Source: DAIDKA01 sp049792815
GTDB taxonomy: Bacteria > Pseudomonadota > Gammaproteobacteria > Steroidobacterales > Steroidobacteraceae
Direction of reading: 5' to 3'
Assembly: GCA_049792815.1 (NCBI GenBank)
Contig: JBARBG010000054.1
Span: forward strand, 1-64,000
Length of the DNA stretch: 64,000 nt
Made by a program: the position numbers and the translations under genes. Numbering within the stretch: position 1 is the first letter of the stretch; each line of letters begins with the position of its first letter. Shown here piece by piece: positions 22,952-31,802 of the stretch. The notes under the pieces are model-generated. The model was not told the DNA's origin, made no database searches, and was given only the letters and a program-made list of their open reading frames with translations.

Positions 22952-25276
22952 TCAGGGCCATTGCTGAAGTGCAGCATGCAGCGCGTCCTCGATCAACAGC
23001 AGTCGCCCCAGTTTTTCCACCGGTACCTCAAGCGTTCGCGCCCAGGCCCGGGGAGATCCCGGCTGGGCCTCGGAACGCCTGCGCCCGGCCAGCTGCATCG
23101 TCAGCCAGCTGGCGGTAGCCAGAGTATGTGGGCAGCCCAGCGCCTGGAACCGTGCCTCGATCACAGTGTCGGCGCTCACCCGTAGATGCAGGCGCACCCA
23201 CGCCTCGGCCGACTCCTGTCCGGCCTCGCCATGCAGCACCGTGCCGGCCGAGTCGGACAGCGTCCCCGCACCCTGCAACCGCGAGAACAGCTCCCTGACC
23301 GCAGCGCCCAGCGTGTCGCCCTGGATCGCCAGCGGCGCCTGCGTCACCGTGTCGGGGCCGGCCGGGGAGACCTCGCGCAGCCGCTGTACGCCGCGGCGCA
23401 CCTGTGCGGCGGCGGCCTCGATGTCGGCATCGGTATTGAAGCGTCCGAAGCTGAAGCGCAGCGAGCTTTCCGCCTGACGCGAACTGCGCCCCAGTGCCCG
23501 CAGCACAGAGGAGGGCTCGCCCAGGGCGGAGTTGCACGCCGCCCCCGTGGACACGGCAAGGTGAGGCAGGGCGGTCACCAGACTTTCTCCGTCAACGCCG
23601 TCGAAGGCGACATTCAGGATATGCGGCACCCGGGGTGCCCCTTCTCCATTGATGGTCACGTCGCCCAAGGATTCAAGGCGCGCCCAGAGCCGATCGCGCC
23701 AGTGTGTGATGCGGGTGCCCTCCGGCAGCAGCGCCTCCCGGGCCAGTTCGCAGGCCACACCGAACCCGGCGATCTGGTGCGTGGGCAGTGTCCCGGGCCG
23801 CAGGCCCGACTCCTGGCCGCCCCCGAACATCAGCGGCGTCAGGGTAGCCTTCGGCCCGGCACGCAGGTACAGCGCACCAACCCCCTTGGGGCCGTATATC
23901 TTGTGCGCCGACAGTGACAGCAGGTCCACTGGCAGGTCCGCAACGTTCAGCACCAGCCGCCCGACGCTCTGCGCTGCATCCACGTGAAACAGCACCGCCT
24001 GCGACCGGCACACCGCACCGATGCCGCTAATATCCTGGATCACGCCGGTTTCGTTGTTGACATGCATCAGCGACACCAGCGCGGTGTCCGGGCGCAGGGC
24101 CGCCGCCACCGCCTGTGCACTCACCCGCCCGTCGGCATCCGGCTGCAACCAGGTGATGCTGAACCCCTCGCGGGTCAGTTGCCGGACGGCATCCAGCACT
24201 GCCTTGTGTTCGGTGCGGGCGCTGATGAGGTGACGCTTATCCGGCGCCAGCGACCGCGCGCTGCCCAACACCGCCAGATTGTCGGCCTCGGTGGCGCCGG
24301 AGGTGAAAATGATCTGCTCGGGCGCCGCGCCGATGAGCCGCGCAACCTGGGCCCGCGCCTGTTCAATGCGCTGCGCGGCGGCGCGCCCCGCGGCGTGCAC
24401 CGTGGCCGAAGGATTTGCGAACCAGCCTTCCTCGCCCAGACATTCGCGCAGCTGCGCGCTGACCGCCGGATCGACCGGCGTGGTTGCCGCATTGTCGAGG
24501 TAGACCACCTGCGGCGCAGGCTCCGACCCTGCGGTCCGCCGCCGCCCCTGTACCGCGGTAAAGATGCCGCGCAGGATATTCGCCTCGTTCTGATCCAGCT
24601 CGGCGCGCTGCAGGAAGCGCCGCATCCGGGTCATGAGATGAGTCCCCGCCAGGGTGCGGTCCTTGAAGTTGACGTCTTCCAGGACCTGCTCAAGGTGCCC
24701 GTACAGGTGCTGCATCTGCGGCGGTGTCGCCAGCGGCACGAGCTCGGCGTGCGCGGGTCGTGCTACGGCGCTGCCGTGATCATTGCGCGCCCGGAAGATC
24801 TCATAAGCCACCAGCTGCACCGCCATGGCGAGGTTCAGCGAGGCGTAATCAGGACTTGCCGGAATCCGCAACAGCACGTGACTGGCTTCCAGTTGCCCGT
24901 TTTCCAATCCGGTTCGCTCGGCACCGAACAGCAGCGCCACCGGCGCACGCCGGGCTTCGGCGAGTACGCGCACGGCGGCCTCGCGCACCTCCAGCACGCG
25001 GAAGTTCTGGTCGCGATGGCGGGCGGTGGTGGCGGCGATGAAGCCGCAGTCCGCGATGGCCTCCTCAAGGCTCGCAACGACGCGGGCACTGGCCAGGATC
25101 GCCTCGGCGCCCGCGGCCCGCGCGCGGGCTTCGGGGTGCGGGAACTCGCGCGGCCGCACCAGTACCAGCTGGTGCAGATCCATATTCATCATGGCGCGCG
25201 CCACGGCCCCGATGTTGCCGGGGTGGGACGGCTCCACCAGGACGATGCGGATGTCGGGCGTTGAATCAGGTGCCAT
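22952..25276 (-). CDS. TrmJ - cysteine desulfurase (IscS) - degenerate IscU-like fusion protein
   Basis: One uninterrupted frame of 774 codons carries three domains. Residues 1 to about 245 are TrmJ, the tRNA Cm32/Um32 2'-O-methyltransferase (LVEPSHPGNIGAVARAM; FGAERTGL; SLNLAMAVQLVAYE). Residues about 257-635 are an IscS-type cysteine desulfurase (YLDNAATTPVDP; PLP lysine 459 in SAHKIYGPKG; catalytic Cys581 in GAACNSA). Residues about 655-774 resemble IscU but keep only one of its three cysteines (Cys715 in QALGCPHTLA); the other two positions are changed. I start it at ATG 25276; the open frame further upstream is antisense to suhB. A GTG at 24508 with GGAG eleven bases upstream could also start a separate IscS. 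In many gammaproteobacteria trmJ, iscR and iscS are only neighbours. Confidence 0.88.
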   Translation of the reverse strand: MAPDSTPDIRIVLVEPSHPGNIGAVARAMMNMDLHQLVLVRPREFPHPEARARAAGAEAILASARVVASLEEAIADCGFIAATTARHRDQNFRVLEVREAAVRVLAEARRAPVALLFGAERTGLENGQLEASHVLLRIPASPDYASLNLAMAVQLVAYEIFRARNDHGSAVARPAHAELVPLATPPQMQHLYGHLEQVLEDVNFKDRTLAGTHLMTRMRRFLQRAELDQNEANILRGIFTAVQGRRRTAGSEPAPQVVYLDNAATTPVDPAVSAQLRECLGEEGWFANPSATVHAAGRAAAQRIEQARAQVARLIGAAPEQIIFTSGATEADNLAVLGSARSLAPDKRHLISARTEHKAVLDAVRQLTREGFSITWLQPDADGRVSAQAVAAALRPDTALVSLMHVNNETGVIQDISGIGAVCRSQAVLFHVDAAQSVGRLVLNVADLPVDLLSLSAHKIYGPKGVGALYLRAGPKATLTPLMFGGGQESGLRPGTLPTHQIAGFGVACELAREALLPEGTRITHWRDRLWARLESLGDVTINGEGAPRVPHILNVAFDGVDGESLVTALPHLAVSTGAACNSALGEPSSVLRALGRSSRQAESSLRFSFGRFNTDADIEAAAAQVRRGVQRLREVSPAGPDTVTQAPLAIQGDTLGAAVRELFSRLQGAGTLSDSAGTVLHGEAGQESAEAWVRLHLRVSADTVIEARFQALGCPHTLATASWLTMQLAGRRRSEAQPGSPRAWARTLEVPVEKLGRLLLIEDALHAALQQWP

Positions 25277-25334
25277 AGATGCTAACCTTGCAGCCCTCCC
25301 CCTTTGCGCAGGTCTTCGCGCCAGCTTATTTGCC

Positions 25335-26135
25335 GTGCAGCCACTTCTCAATATTGCCGTTCGGGCCGCCCGCCGTGCCGGTGAAATCATCGTCCGCAGC
25401 CTCAACCGGGCGGACACTCTCACCGTGACGGCCAAGGGACGCAATGACTTTGTGACCGAGGTGGACCAGGCCGCCGAGCGGGAGATCATCGCCAGCATCC
25501 GCAAGTTCCACCCCGACCACGCCTTCCTGGCCGAAGAGGGCGGTGCCAGCGGCAACAGCGACACCGTGTGGATCATCGACCCGCTGGACGGCACGACCAA
25601 TTTCCTGCACGGCAATCCGACCTTCGCCGTATCGATTGCCTGCCAGATTCGCGGCCGCCTGGAACACGCCGTGGTGTACGACCCCATGCGTCAGGAAATC
25701 TTCACCGCCTCGCACGGTGGCGGCGCGCACGTGGACAATCGCCGCCTGCGAGTCACCGCGCACCGCACCCTGGAAGGGGCGTTGATCGGCACCGGATTCC
25801 CGTACCGGGAGAACACCCGCTACCTGGATGAATACCTGAGCATGATGAAGGCGGTGATCCTGAACACCGCCGGCATCCGCCGTCCCGGCGCAGCCTCCCT
25901 CGATCTGGCCTATGTGGCCGCAGGCCGCCTGGATGCATTCTGGGAGATCGGCTTGAGTCCCTGGGACACGGCTGCGGGCACGCTGCTCATCCAGGAGGCC
26001 GGTGGCCGCATCGGCACCTTGAGTGGCGGTGAGTACACCCAGGGCGGCAATGTGCTGTGCGGTACCCCCAAGGTGTACGAGGCCATGGTGGAACTGCTGG
26101 CCCCGCATCTTCCCGAGGGCCTGCGCGAGGGCTGA
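25335..26135 (+). CDS. suhB: Inositol-1-monophosphatase SuhB
   Basis: SuhB is a magnesium-dependent inositol monophosphatase that also takes part in rRNA transcription antitermination in E. coli. The metal-binding motif is IIDPLDGTTNFLHG, with EEGG upstream and LSPWDTAAGTLLIQEAGG downstream. I start it at GTG 25335 (QPLLNIAVRAARRAGE), giving 266 residues against 267 in E. coli; the longer open frame upstream is antisense to trmJ. It diverges from the trmJ fusion across 58 bases, as suhB and trmJ do in E. coli. Confidence 0.95.
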   Translation: MQPLLNIAVRAARRAGEIIVRSLNRADTLTVTAKGRNDFVTEVDQAAEREIIASIRKFHPDHAFLAEEGGASGNSDTVWIIDPLDGTTNFLHGNPTFAVSIACQIRGRLEHAVVYDPMRQEIFTASHGGGAHVDNRRLRVTAHRTLEGALIGTGFPYRENTRYLDEYLSMMKAVILNTAGIRRPGAASLDLAYVAAGRLDAFWEIGLSPWDTAAGTLLIQEAGGRIGTLSGGEYTQGGNVLCGTPKVYEAMVELLAPHLPEGLREG

Positions 26136-26151
26136 GCACAACGTACCCCGG

Positions 26152-27741
26152 TCAGTCACCGATGTGCGGCAGCTCCATGGGCTTCGCCCCGCTGCCGCGG
26201 ACAACAACCCCGCGGCCAAGCTCGGATTTGCGAATGCCGTAGAGGAAATAGATCACGATCCCTACTGCAAGATAGATCAGAAAAAACCTGCGTGTCGTCG
26301 GTGTCGCCATCAAGCTCAATAACAAAACCACGCACATTGCCGCTCCAATCACTGGAGTGAAAGGGTACAAAGGCGTTTTGAAGGGGCGCGCCAGGCCCGG
26401 TTCTGAGATGCGCAAGTAGATTACCGTGATACACACGAGCGTGAAGGCCGCGAGCGAACCCACGTTGGCGAGGTCGCCTAATGTGTCAAGCGAAATGAAA
26501 CCGGCCGCCCCCATCGCAGCGACACCCACGATGAGGGTATTGATCCAAGGGGTGCGGAATGTCTTGTGAACGTAGGCCAGCGATTTGGGCAGCAGACCGT
26601 CCCTGGACATGGTGTAGAAGATGCGGGTTTGGCCGTAGAGCAACACGAGCATGACGCTTGTCAACCCGGCAATAGCGCCCACCTTGACGACGAGGCTGAA
26701 CCACCGCAGACCGATGTAGTCAGCCGCCAGGGCGAGAGGCGCAGGAACGTCCAACAGGTTGTAGGGAACGATTCCGACGAGAACGGCGCATGTACCGATG
26801 TATAAGACCGTGCAGATCGCCAAGGCGCCCAGGATTCCGATAGGCATGTCCTTGCCTGGGTTGCGCGATTCCGCGCCCGCCGTCGAGACCGCCTCGAAGC
26901 CCAGATAAGCGAAGAAGATCACAGCTGCGCCATGGATCACCCCTACCATCCCATATTTGGCGGAGTTATCCCCGGTGATGACGGCAATCAAGGCCCGACC
27001 TAATTGGGGCCACAAGCCCATCGCCGTGCCCGGCGCCGGCGGCGGGATCTGTGCGGGGACCAGCGGAGTCCAATTTGCCGGGTGCACATAGCGCGCGCCG
27101 ATGACAATGAAGCCGAGCACTATCGAGACTTTGATAATCACGATAACGTTATTGACCGCCGCCGATTCCGATACGCCGCGCACCAGGATCAGCGTCACTA
27201 ACGCAACTATCGCGATAGCTGGAAGATTCATCAGGCCGATAGCGATGACATGGCCAGCTTCGTCCCTGATCGGGACGCCGGGTGCAGCTGTCAGTGCCGT
27301 AGGTACGGTCATTCCCATGTCGCGCAACAGGCTGACAAAATATCCCGACCAGCTCACGGCGACGGTCGACGCCGCGAGGCCGTATTCCAGCAAAAGCAGC
27401 AGACCCATGACCCAGGCTGCTCCTTCGCCCATGGATGCATAGGTGTAGGAATAGGCGGAACCGGAAACGGGAAGCGCCGAGGCCAGCTCCGCATAGCAAA
27501 GCGCGACAAAGGCACAAAGGATTCCGGTGATCACAAAGGAGACCATGATCGCGGGGCCGGCGAACTGGGCCGCCGCGCGACCCGTCAGGACGAAAATGCC
27601 CGCGCCAATGACGCAGCCAATTCCGAGTAACATCAGGTTCAGCGCACCGAGCGAGCGCTTAAGTTCTCCGTGCTGGTGCTCGGATTGGATTTGATCGACC
27701 GACTTGCGCAGGAAAATGCGCCCTAGTCCCTTGCTGAGCAT
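26152..27741 (-). CDS. APC-superfamily amino acid permease
   Basis: This 529-residue membrane protein has about 12 or more hydrophobic segments. The first helix carries the unwound glycine motif typical of the APC fold (GIGCVIGAGIFVLTG). The sequence resembles the cationic amino acid transporter/YfnA group (YAELASALPVSGSAYSYTYA; GFEAVSTAGAESRNP). The substrate is not predictable beyond amino acids. It is convergent with suhB (16-base gap) and stands 137 bases from terC. Its third-codon GC is somewhat lower than that of its neighbours. Confidence 0.9.
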   Translation of the reverse strand: MLSKGLGRIFLRKSVDQIQSEHQHGELKRSLGALNLMLLGIGCVIGAGIFVLTGRAAAQFAGPAIMVSFVITGILCAFVALCYAELASALPVSGSAYSYTYASMGEGAAWVMGLLLLLEYGLAASTVAVSWSGYFVSLLRDMGMTVPTALTAAPGVPIRDEAGHVIAIGLMNLPAIAIVALVTLILVRGVSESAAVNNVIVIIKVSIVLGFIVIGARYVHPANWTPLVPAQIPPPAPGTAMGLWPQLGRALIAVITGDNSAKYGMVGVIHGAAVIFFAYLGFEAVSTAGAESRNPGKDMPIGILGALAICTVLYIGTCAVLVGIVPYNLLDVPAPLALAADYIGLRWFSLVVKVGAIAGLTSVMLVLLYGQTRIFYTMSRDGLLPKSLAYVHKTFRTPWINTLIVGVAAMGAAGFISLDTLGDLANVGSLAAFTLVCITVIYLRISEPGLARPFKTPLYPFTPVIGAAMCVVLLLSLMATPTTRRFFLIYLAVGIVIYFLYGIRKSELGRGVVVRGSGAKPMELPHIGD

Positions 27742-27878
27742 CCGTCGATTTCCCTTGCGATGTCAGCGCCTGACCATAGCAGGGCCTGTGTACTCACGCA
27801 ATCAAGACCCAGAGCGCTCCTGAATCTGAAATCCTCATCCATAGAATCGGTCGCGCAGCCGCTCGCGCCTGCGTGCCC

Positions 27879-28595
27879 TTAGCGTCTCGGCTGAAGCGCG
27901 CGCACGCGCAGATTGATCAGCTCCACCGCGGCCGCGAACGCCATGGCGAGATACAGGTACTTCTTCGGCATCTCGAAATGCAGGCCGTCGGCGACCAGCG
28001 TGGCGCCGATCAGGATCAGGAACGCCAGCGCCAGCATCTTGACCGTGGGGTGACGGTCGACGAAATCGCCGATGGTGCCCGCCACCCACATCATCACCGC
28101 AATCGCCGCGACGATCGCGGCCACCATGATCGGAAAGTCCTTGGCCAGACCCACGGCTACGAACACCGAATCCAGCGAAAACACGATATCGATGAGTGCA
28201 ATCTGGATCACGGTCAGCACCAACCCGGCCACCGGATGCGGCCGGCTGCCGCGCGCGGCGCCTTCCAGGGCGTGATGAATTTCGATGACGCTCTTGGCCA
28301 GCAGGAACAGGCCGCCGGCCAGCAGTATCAGGTCGCGGCCCGAAAGCGTCTGCGTCGCGATGTCCAGCAGCGGCCGGGTCAGGTGCGTCAGCCAGACAAT
28401 GGAGTACAGCAGCGCGATCCGGGTACCCATCGCCAGCGCCAGGCCGCCGAGGCGTGCGGAGCGCTGCCGCTCATGCGGCAGCTTCGACACCATGATGCTG
28501 ATGAAGATGATGTTGTCGACACTGAGGACGACCTCAAGGATCGCCAGCGTCGCGAACGCCAGCCAGGCTTGAGGATCGGACAGCAGTGCCAGCAA
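27879..28595 (-). CDS. TerC-family integral membrane protein
   Basis: This 238-residue protein has about seven membrane helices and the TerC signature LEVVLSVDNIIFISIM near residues 20-35, repeated in the second half as IDIVFSLDSVFVAVGL. The acidic residues in these two helices are thought to bind metal. TerC proteins are linked to manganese export and metal loading of exported proteins. It follows secF by 15 bases, so it may share the yajC-secDF transcript. Confidence 0.9.
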   Translation of the reverse strand: MLALLSDPQAWLAFATLAILEVVLSVDNIIFISIMVSKLPHERQRSARLGGLALAMGTRIALLYSIVWLTHLTRPLLDIATQTLSGRDLILLAGGLFLLAKSVIEIHHALEGAARGSRPHPVAGLVLTVIQIALIDIVFSLDSVFVAVGLAKDFPIMVAAIVAAIAVMMWVAGTIGDFVDRHPTVKMLALAFLILIGATLVADGLHFEMPKKYLYLAMAFAAAVELINLRVRALQPRR

Positions 28596-28610
28596 CTTCG
28601 CCTCCCGCGA

Positions 28611-29549
28611 TCAGGGCATGGCGTCGGCGGCGGTCTTCTTCATGGTGGGGAACAGATGCTCCGAAGTCAGGCCGCAATCCAGGGCGATGGCGCTGGAAAT
28701 ATAGATCGACGAGTAGGTGCCGACCAGAATGCCGATCAGCAGCGCCTCGGAGAATCCGCGCAGCGCCGGTCCACCGATGAACAGCAGCGCCACCACCACG
28801 ATGGCGGTCACCACCTTGGTCATGATGGTTCGTGACAGCGTCTGGTTGATCGACTGATCCAGCACCTGCGCCGAAGCCAGGCGCCGGTTGGCATGGAAGC
28901 GTTCACGGATACGATCGAAGACAACGACCGTGTCATTCAGCGAATAGCCGATGACCGCGAGGATGGCGGCAACGGAGGGCAGATCGAACTGGGTCTGAAA
29001 GACGGAGAAGACACCCAGGACCAGGATCGGATCGTGCATGACGGCGAGGATGGCGCCCAGCGACAACCGCCAGGTGTGAAAGCGGATGGCGATATAGATC
29101 GAAATGAAGAACAGCGTGAAGAACAGTGCCAGCTCAGCACTGCGCCACAGTTCACCACCGACCTGCGGCCCAACCACGTCCGGTGCCTGAACCTGCACTT
29201 GCGGATCCACACCCTGCAGCACTTTGGTCACCTGTGCGCGGATGGTCTGCGCATCCTGCTTGTCCCCCAAGGGCGGCAGACGGATGGCAACATCGCGCGA
29301 GGAACCGAAGCTTTGCACCTGTGGGTCGGGATATCCCGCCTTGCTCAAGGCAGTGCGCACGGCGTCCACATTGGCCGCGCTGGGAAATGTGGCCGGAATG
29401 TTCACCCCACCGGTGAAATCGATGGCGAGGTTCAGGCCGCGCGTAAGGAGGAACGCAACCGAGGTCACGACCATGATGGTGGACAGTCCGTACCACACCT
29501 TGCGGGTGGCCATGAACGGGAAATTGGTCGGCTTATGAAAAAATTCCAC
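28611..29549 (-). CDS. secF: Protein translocase subunit SecF
   Basis: SecF works with SecD and YajC to drive late stages of protein export with the proton gradient. The 312-residue protein has the N-terminal helix, the first periplasmic domain (LAIDFTGGVNIPATFPSAAN) and five C-terminal helices with GYSLNDTVVVFDRIRER. It follows secD by 22 bases in queA-tgt-yajC-secD-secF. Confidence 0.97.
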   Translation of the reverse strand: MEFFHKPTNFPFMATRKVWYGLSTIMVVTSVAFLLTRGLNLAIDFTGGVNIPATFPSAANVDAVRTALSKAGYPDPQVQSFGSSRDVAIRLPPLGDKQDAQTIRAQVTKVLQGVDPQVQVQAPDVVGPQVGGELWRSAELALFFTLFFISIYIAIRFHTWRLSLGAILAVMHDPILVLGVFSVFQTQFDLPSVAAILAVIGYSLNDTVVVFDRIRERFHANRRLASAQVLDQSINQTLSRTIMTKVVTAIVVVALLFIGGPALRGFSEALLIGILVGTYSSIYISSAIALDCGLTSEHLFPTMKKTAADAMP

Positions 29550-29571
29550 GGTGTTTCCTCGCGACCGGCAC

Positions 29572-31440
29572 TCAGATTGGGAGGCGGGTCAGCTTGCGCC
29601 GTCCGCCGTACATGAGCGTGATCAGTGCACGGCTGCCCATCAACGATGTGAACATCGAGGTGACGATACCCAGCGTCAGCACCACCGCGAAGCCGCGGAT
29701 CGCCTCGGTTCCCAACGCCCACAACACCAGACCGGCGATGAAGGTCGTGACGTTGGAATCCAGGATGGCCGAGAAGGCCTTTTCGAAGCCGGCGCGGATC
29801 GCCGCCTGCGGCGATACGCCATTGCGCAGCTCCTCGCGGATGCGCTCGTAGATCAGCACGTTGGAGTCCACCGCGATGCCCACGGTGAGGATGATGCCGG
29901 CGATACCGGGCAGCGACAGCACCGAACCCATCAGCGACAGCAGCGCCGTCAGCACCACCACGTTCGCCAGCAGCACGGCATCGGCCACCAGGCCGAACAC
30001 CTTGTAGTAGAGGAACATGAACAGGAACACCGCACCCATGCCGATCTCCAGCGCCTGCACGCCACGATCGATGTTTTTCTGGCCCAGGCTTGGTCCGACG
30101 GTGCGTTCATCGACGGGGTAGATGGGCGTGGAGAGTGAACCGGAACGTATTTCCAGCGCCAGGTCCCGGGATTCTCCGGATGTCAGCCCGGAAATCCGAA
30201 AGGCGTTGCCGAACACACCCTGGATGGTCGCGTCATTGATCACCTTTTCATCGCTGATGTCGCGGGTGACCTTCTGTCCACCGACCTCGGTCGTTTCGCG
30301 ACGCTTCTCGATGTACACCACGGCCATGGGCCTGCCGACATTGGCCTGGGTCACCGCCAGCATGCGATCGCCAGCGCGTGAGTCCAGCTTGATGTTCACG
30401 ATGGGGCCGTCCTGGTCGGTGGAGGCGGTCGCGCTGGTCAGATCGTTGCCGGTGGCGATGATCTCGCGCTTGAGCAGCAGCGGCTGACCCTGGCGGGTGT
30501 AGTAAAGCTTGGTGCCGATCGGCGCATTGCCATGCTGGGCGACCTCGTACGGGTCACCATTGGCGGCATTCAAGCGGAACTCCAGGGTCGCCACCTTGCC
30601 CAGGATGTCCTTGGCGTCGGCGGGGTTCTGCACGCCCGGCAGCTGGACATTGATGCGGTCAATGCCCTGGCGCTGCACGATGGGCTCGGCCACGCCCAAC
30701 TGATTGACCCGGTTTTTCAGCGTGACCAGGTTCTGCTCAATGGCATAGTCCTGCCGGTCGCGGATTTGCTTGGCAGTCAGCGTCCCCTGCAGTGCCGGCG
30801 CTGCGCCCACAGTCACGGCGCTGAAGGGCAGATCCGGCAGGGCCTTCTCGGCGACCGCCCGGGCGGCCGCCACATTCGCGCCCGCCGGCAGCGCCAGGCG
30901 CAGACTGTCCACCGCACTGCCGGTTGAGGCTACCGGGCTGACATCGGTGTAGGTGATATTCGCCTGCGTCAAGGCACGGCGCAGGTCCTGCGCGTAGCTG
31001 TCCAGAAGCTGCGAAATCGCACTCTGGGTGTCCACCTGGTACAGCAGGTACAACCCACCGCGCAGGTCCAGGCCCAGCCGCATCGGCCGCAGGCCCAGAA
31101 CACGCAGGGCGGCGGGTGCCCGCGACGCGAAAGACAATGCCGTGATGTACTGGTCCGCGTATTTGGCGTTGACGTCGTCGCGCGCCTTGAACTGATCGGT
31201 GGTGCTGGCGAAACGCACCATGACGGCATTGCCATCCATATAAACGGTGGTGTAGGCCAGGTGCTCGTCGTTCAGGAATTGCTTGATGGCCGGCAGCGCC
31301 GCGGCCTGCATCGGATCTTTGTCCTTGCGCGCGATCTGCAGCGCCGGGTCATCACCGAAGACGTTGGGCAGCGCCAGGATGAATGCCACCGCCAGCACCG
31401 CCAGAACCAGGACGTACTTCCAGCGCGGATACTCAAGCAT
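29572..31440 (-). CDS. secD: Protein translocase subunit SecD
   Basis: This 622-residue RND-like protein has the N-terminal helix, a large periplasmic region with LGLDLRGGLYLLYQVD, and the C-terminal six-helix bundle with TVGIAVDSNVLIYERIREEL, the conserved segment for proton coupling. Length is close to the E. coli protein. It follows yajC by four bases. Confidence 0.98.
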   Translation of the reverse strand: MLEYPRWKYVLVLAVLAVAFILALPNVFGDDPALQIARKDKDPMQAAALPAIKQFLNDEHLAYTTVYMDGNAVMVRFASTTDQFKARDDVNAKYADQYITALSFASRAPAALRVLGLRPMRLGLDLRGGLYLLYQVDTQSAISQLLDSYAQDLRRALTQANITYTDVSPVASTGSAVDSLRLALPAGANVAAARAVAEKALPDLPFSAVTVGAAPALQGTLTAKQIRDRQDYAIEQNLVTLKNRVNQLGVAEPIVQRQGIDRINVQLPGVQNPADAKDILGKVATLEFRLNAANGDPYEVAQHGNAPIGTKLYYTRQGQPLLLKREIIATGNDLTSATASTDQDGPIVNIKLDSRAGDRMLAVTQANVGRPMAVVYIEKRRETTEVGGQKVTRDISDEKVINDATIQGVFGNAFRISGLTSGESRDLALEIRSGSLSTPIYPVDERTVGPSLGQKNIDRGVQALEIGMGAVFLFMFLYYKVFGLVADAVLLANVVVLTALLSLMGSVLSLPGIAGIILTVGIAVDSNVLIYERIREELRNGVSPQAAIRAGFEKAFSAILDSNVTTFIAGLVLWALGTEAIRGFAVVLTLGIVTSMFTSLMGSRALITLMYGGRRKLTRLPI

Positions 31441-31444
31441 TTTC

Positions 31445-31774
31445 TTAAGCGCCCTTGAGGGTGCCCTTGGGCATCAGTGAGGTGACCTGTCCCTTCTGCA
31501 CCTTCAGGCGCACACCGTCGGCCACCTCGATGGTCACGAAGGCGTCGCCCACCTCGGTGATGCGGCCCAGAACGCCGCCCGAGGTTACGACCTCATCACC
31601 GGAAGACAGTTTGGCGATCATGTTCTGGTGATCCTTGGCCTTCTTCTGCTGCGGGCGGACCAGCAGGAAGTAAAAGATGCCCACGAACACCACCATCATC
31701 AGCGGGAAGGCGAGCGGGTTGCTCGATGCGCCGCCGCCGGCCTGGGCCCACGCCGCTGGAATCAATGAATTCAT
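31445..31774 (-). CDS. yajC: Preprotein translocase accessory subunit YajC
   Basis: The small 109-residue membrane protein starts at ATG 31774 (MNSLIPAAWAQ). One helix (FPLMMVVFVGIFYFLLVRPQ) is followed by QQKKAKDHQNMI, characteristic of YajC, and a cytoplasmic beta domain. It lies between tgt (28 bases upstream) and secD. Confidence 0.95.
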   Translation of the reverse strand: MNSLIPAAWAQAGGGASSNPLAFPLMMVVFVGIFYFLLVRPQQKKAKDHQNMIAKLSSGDEVVTSGGVLGRITEVGDAFVTIEVADGVRLKVQKGQVTSLMPKGTLKGA

Positions 31775-31802
31775 GCATGCACCTGACTGTGAGGGGGCGG
31801 CA

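Noticed and set aside
25277..25687. N-terminal extension of the TrmJ fusion of about 137 codons
   Set aside because: It is antisense to the well-supported suhB coding sequence, and TrmJ begins normally at ATG 25276.
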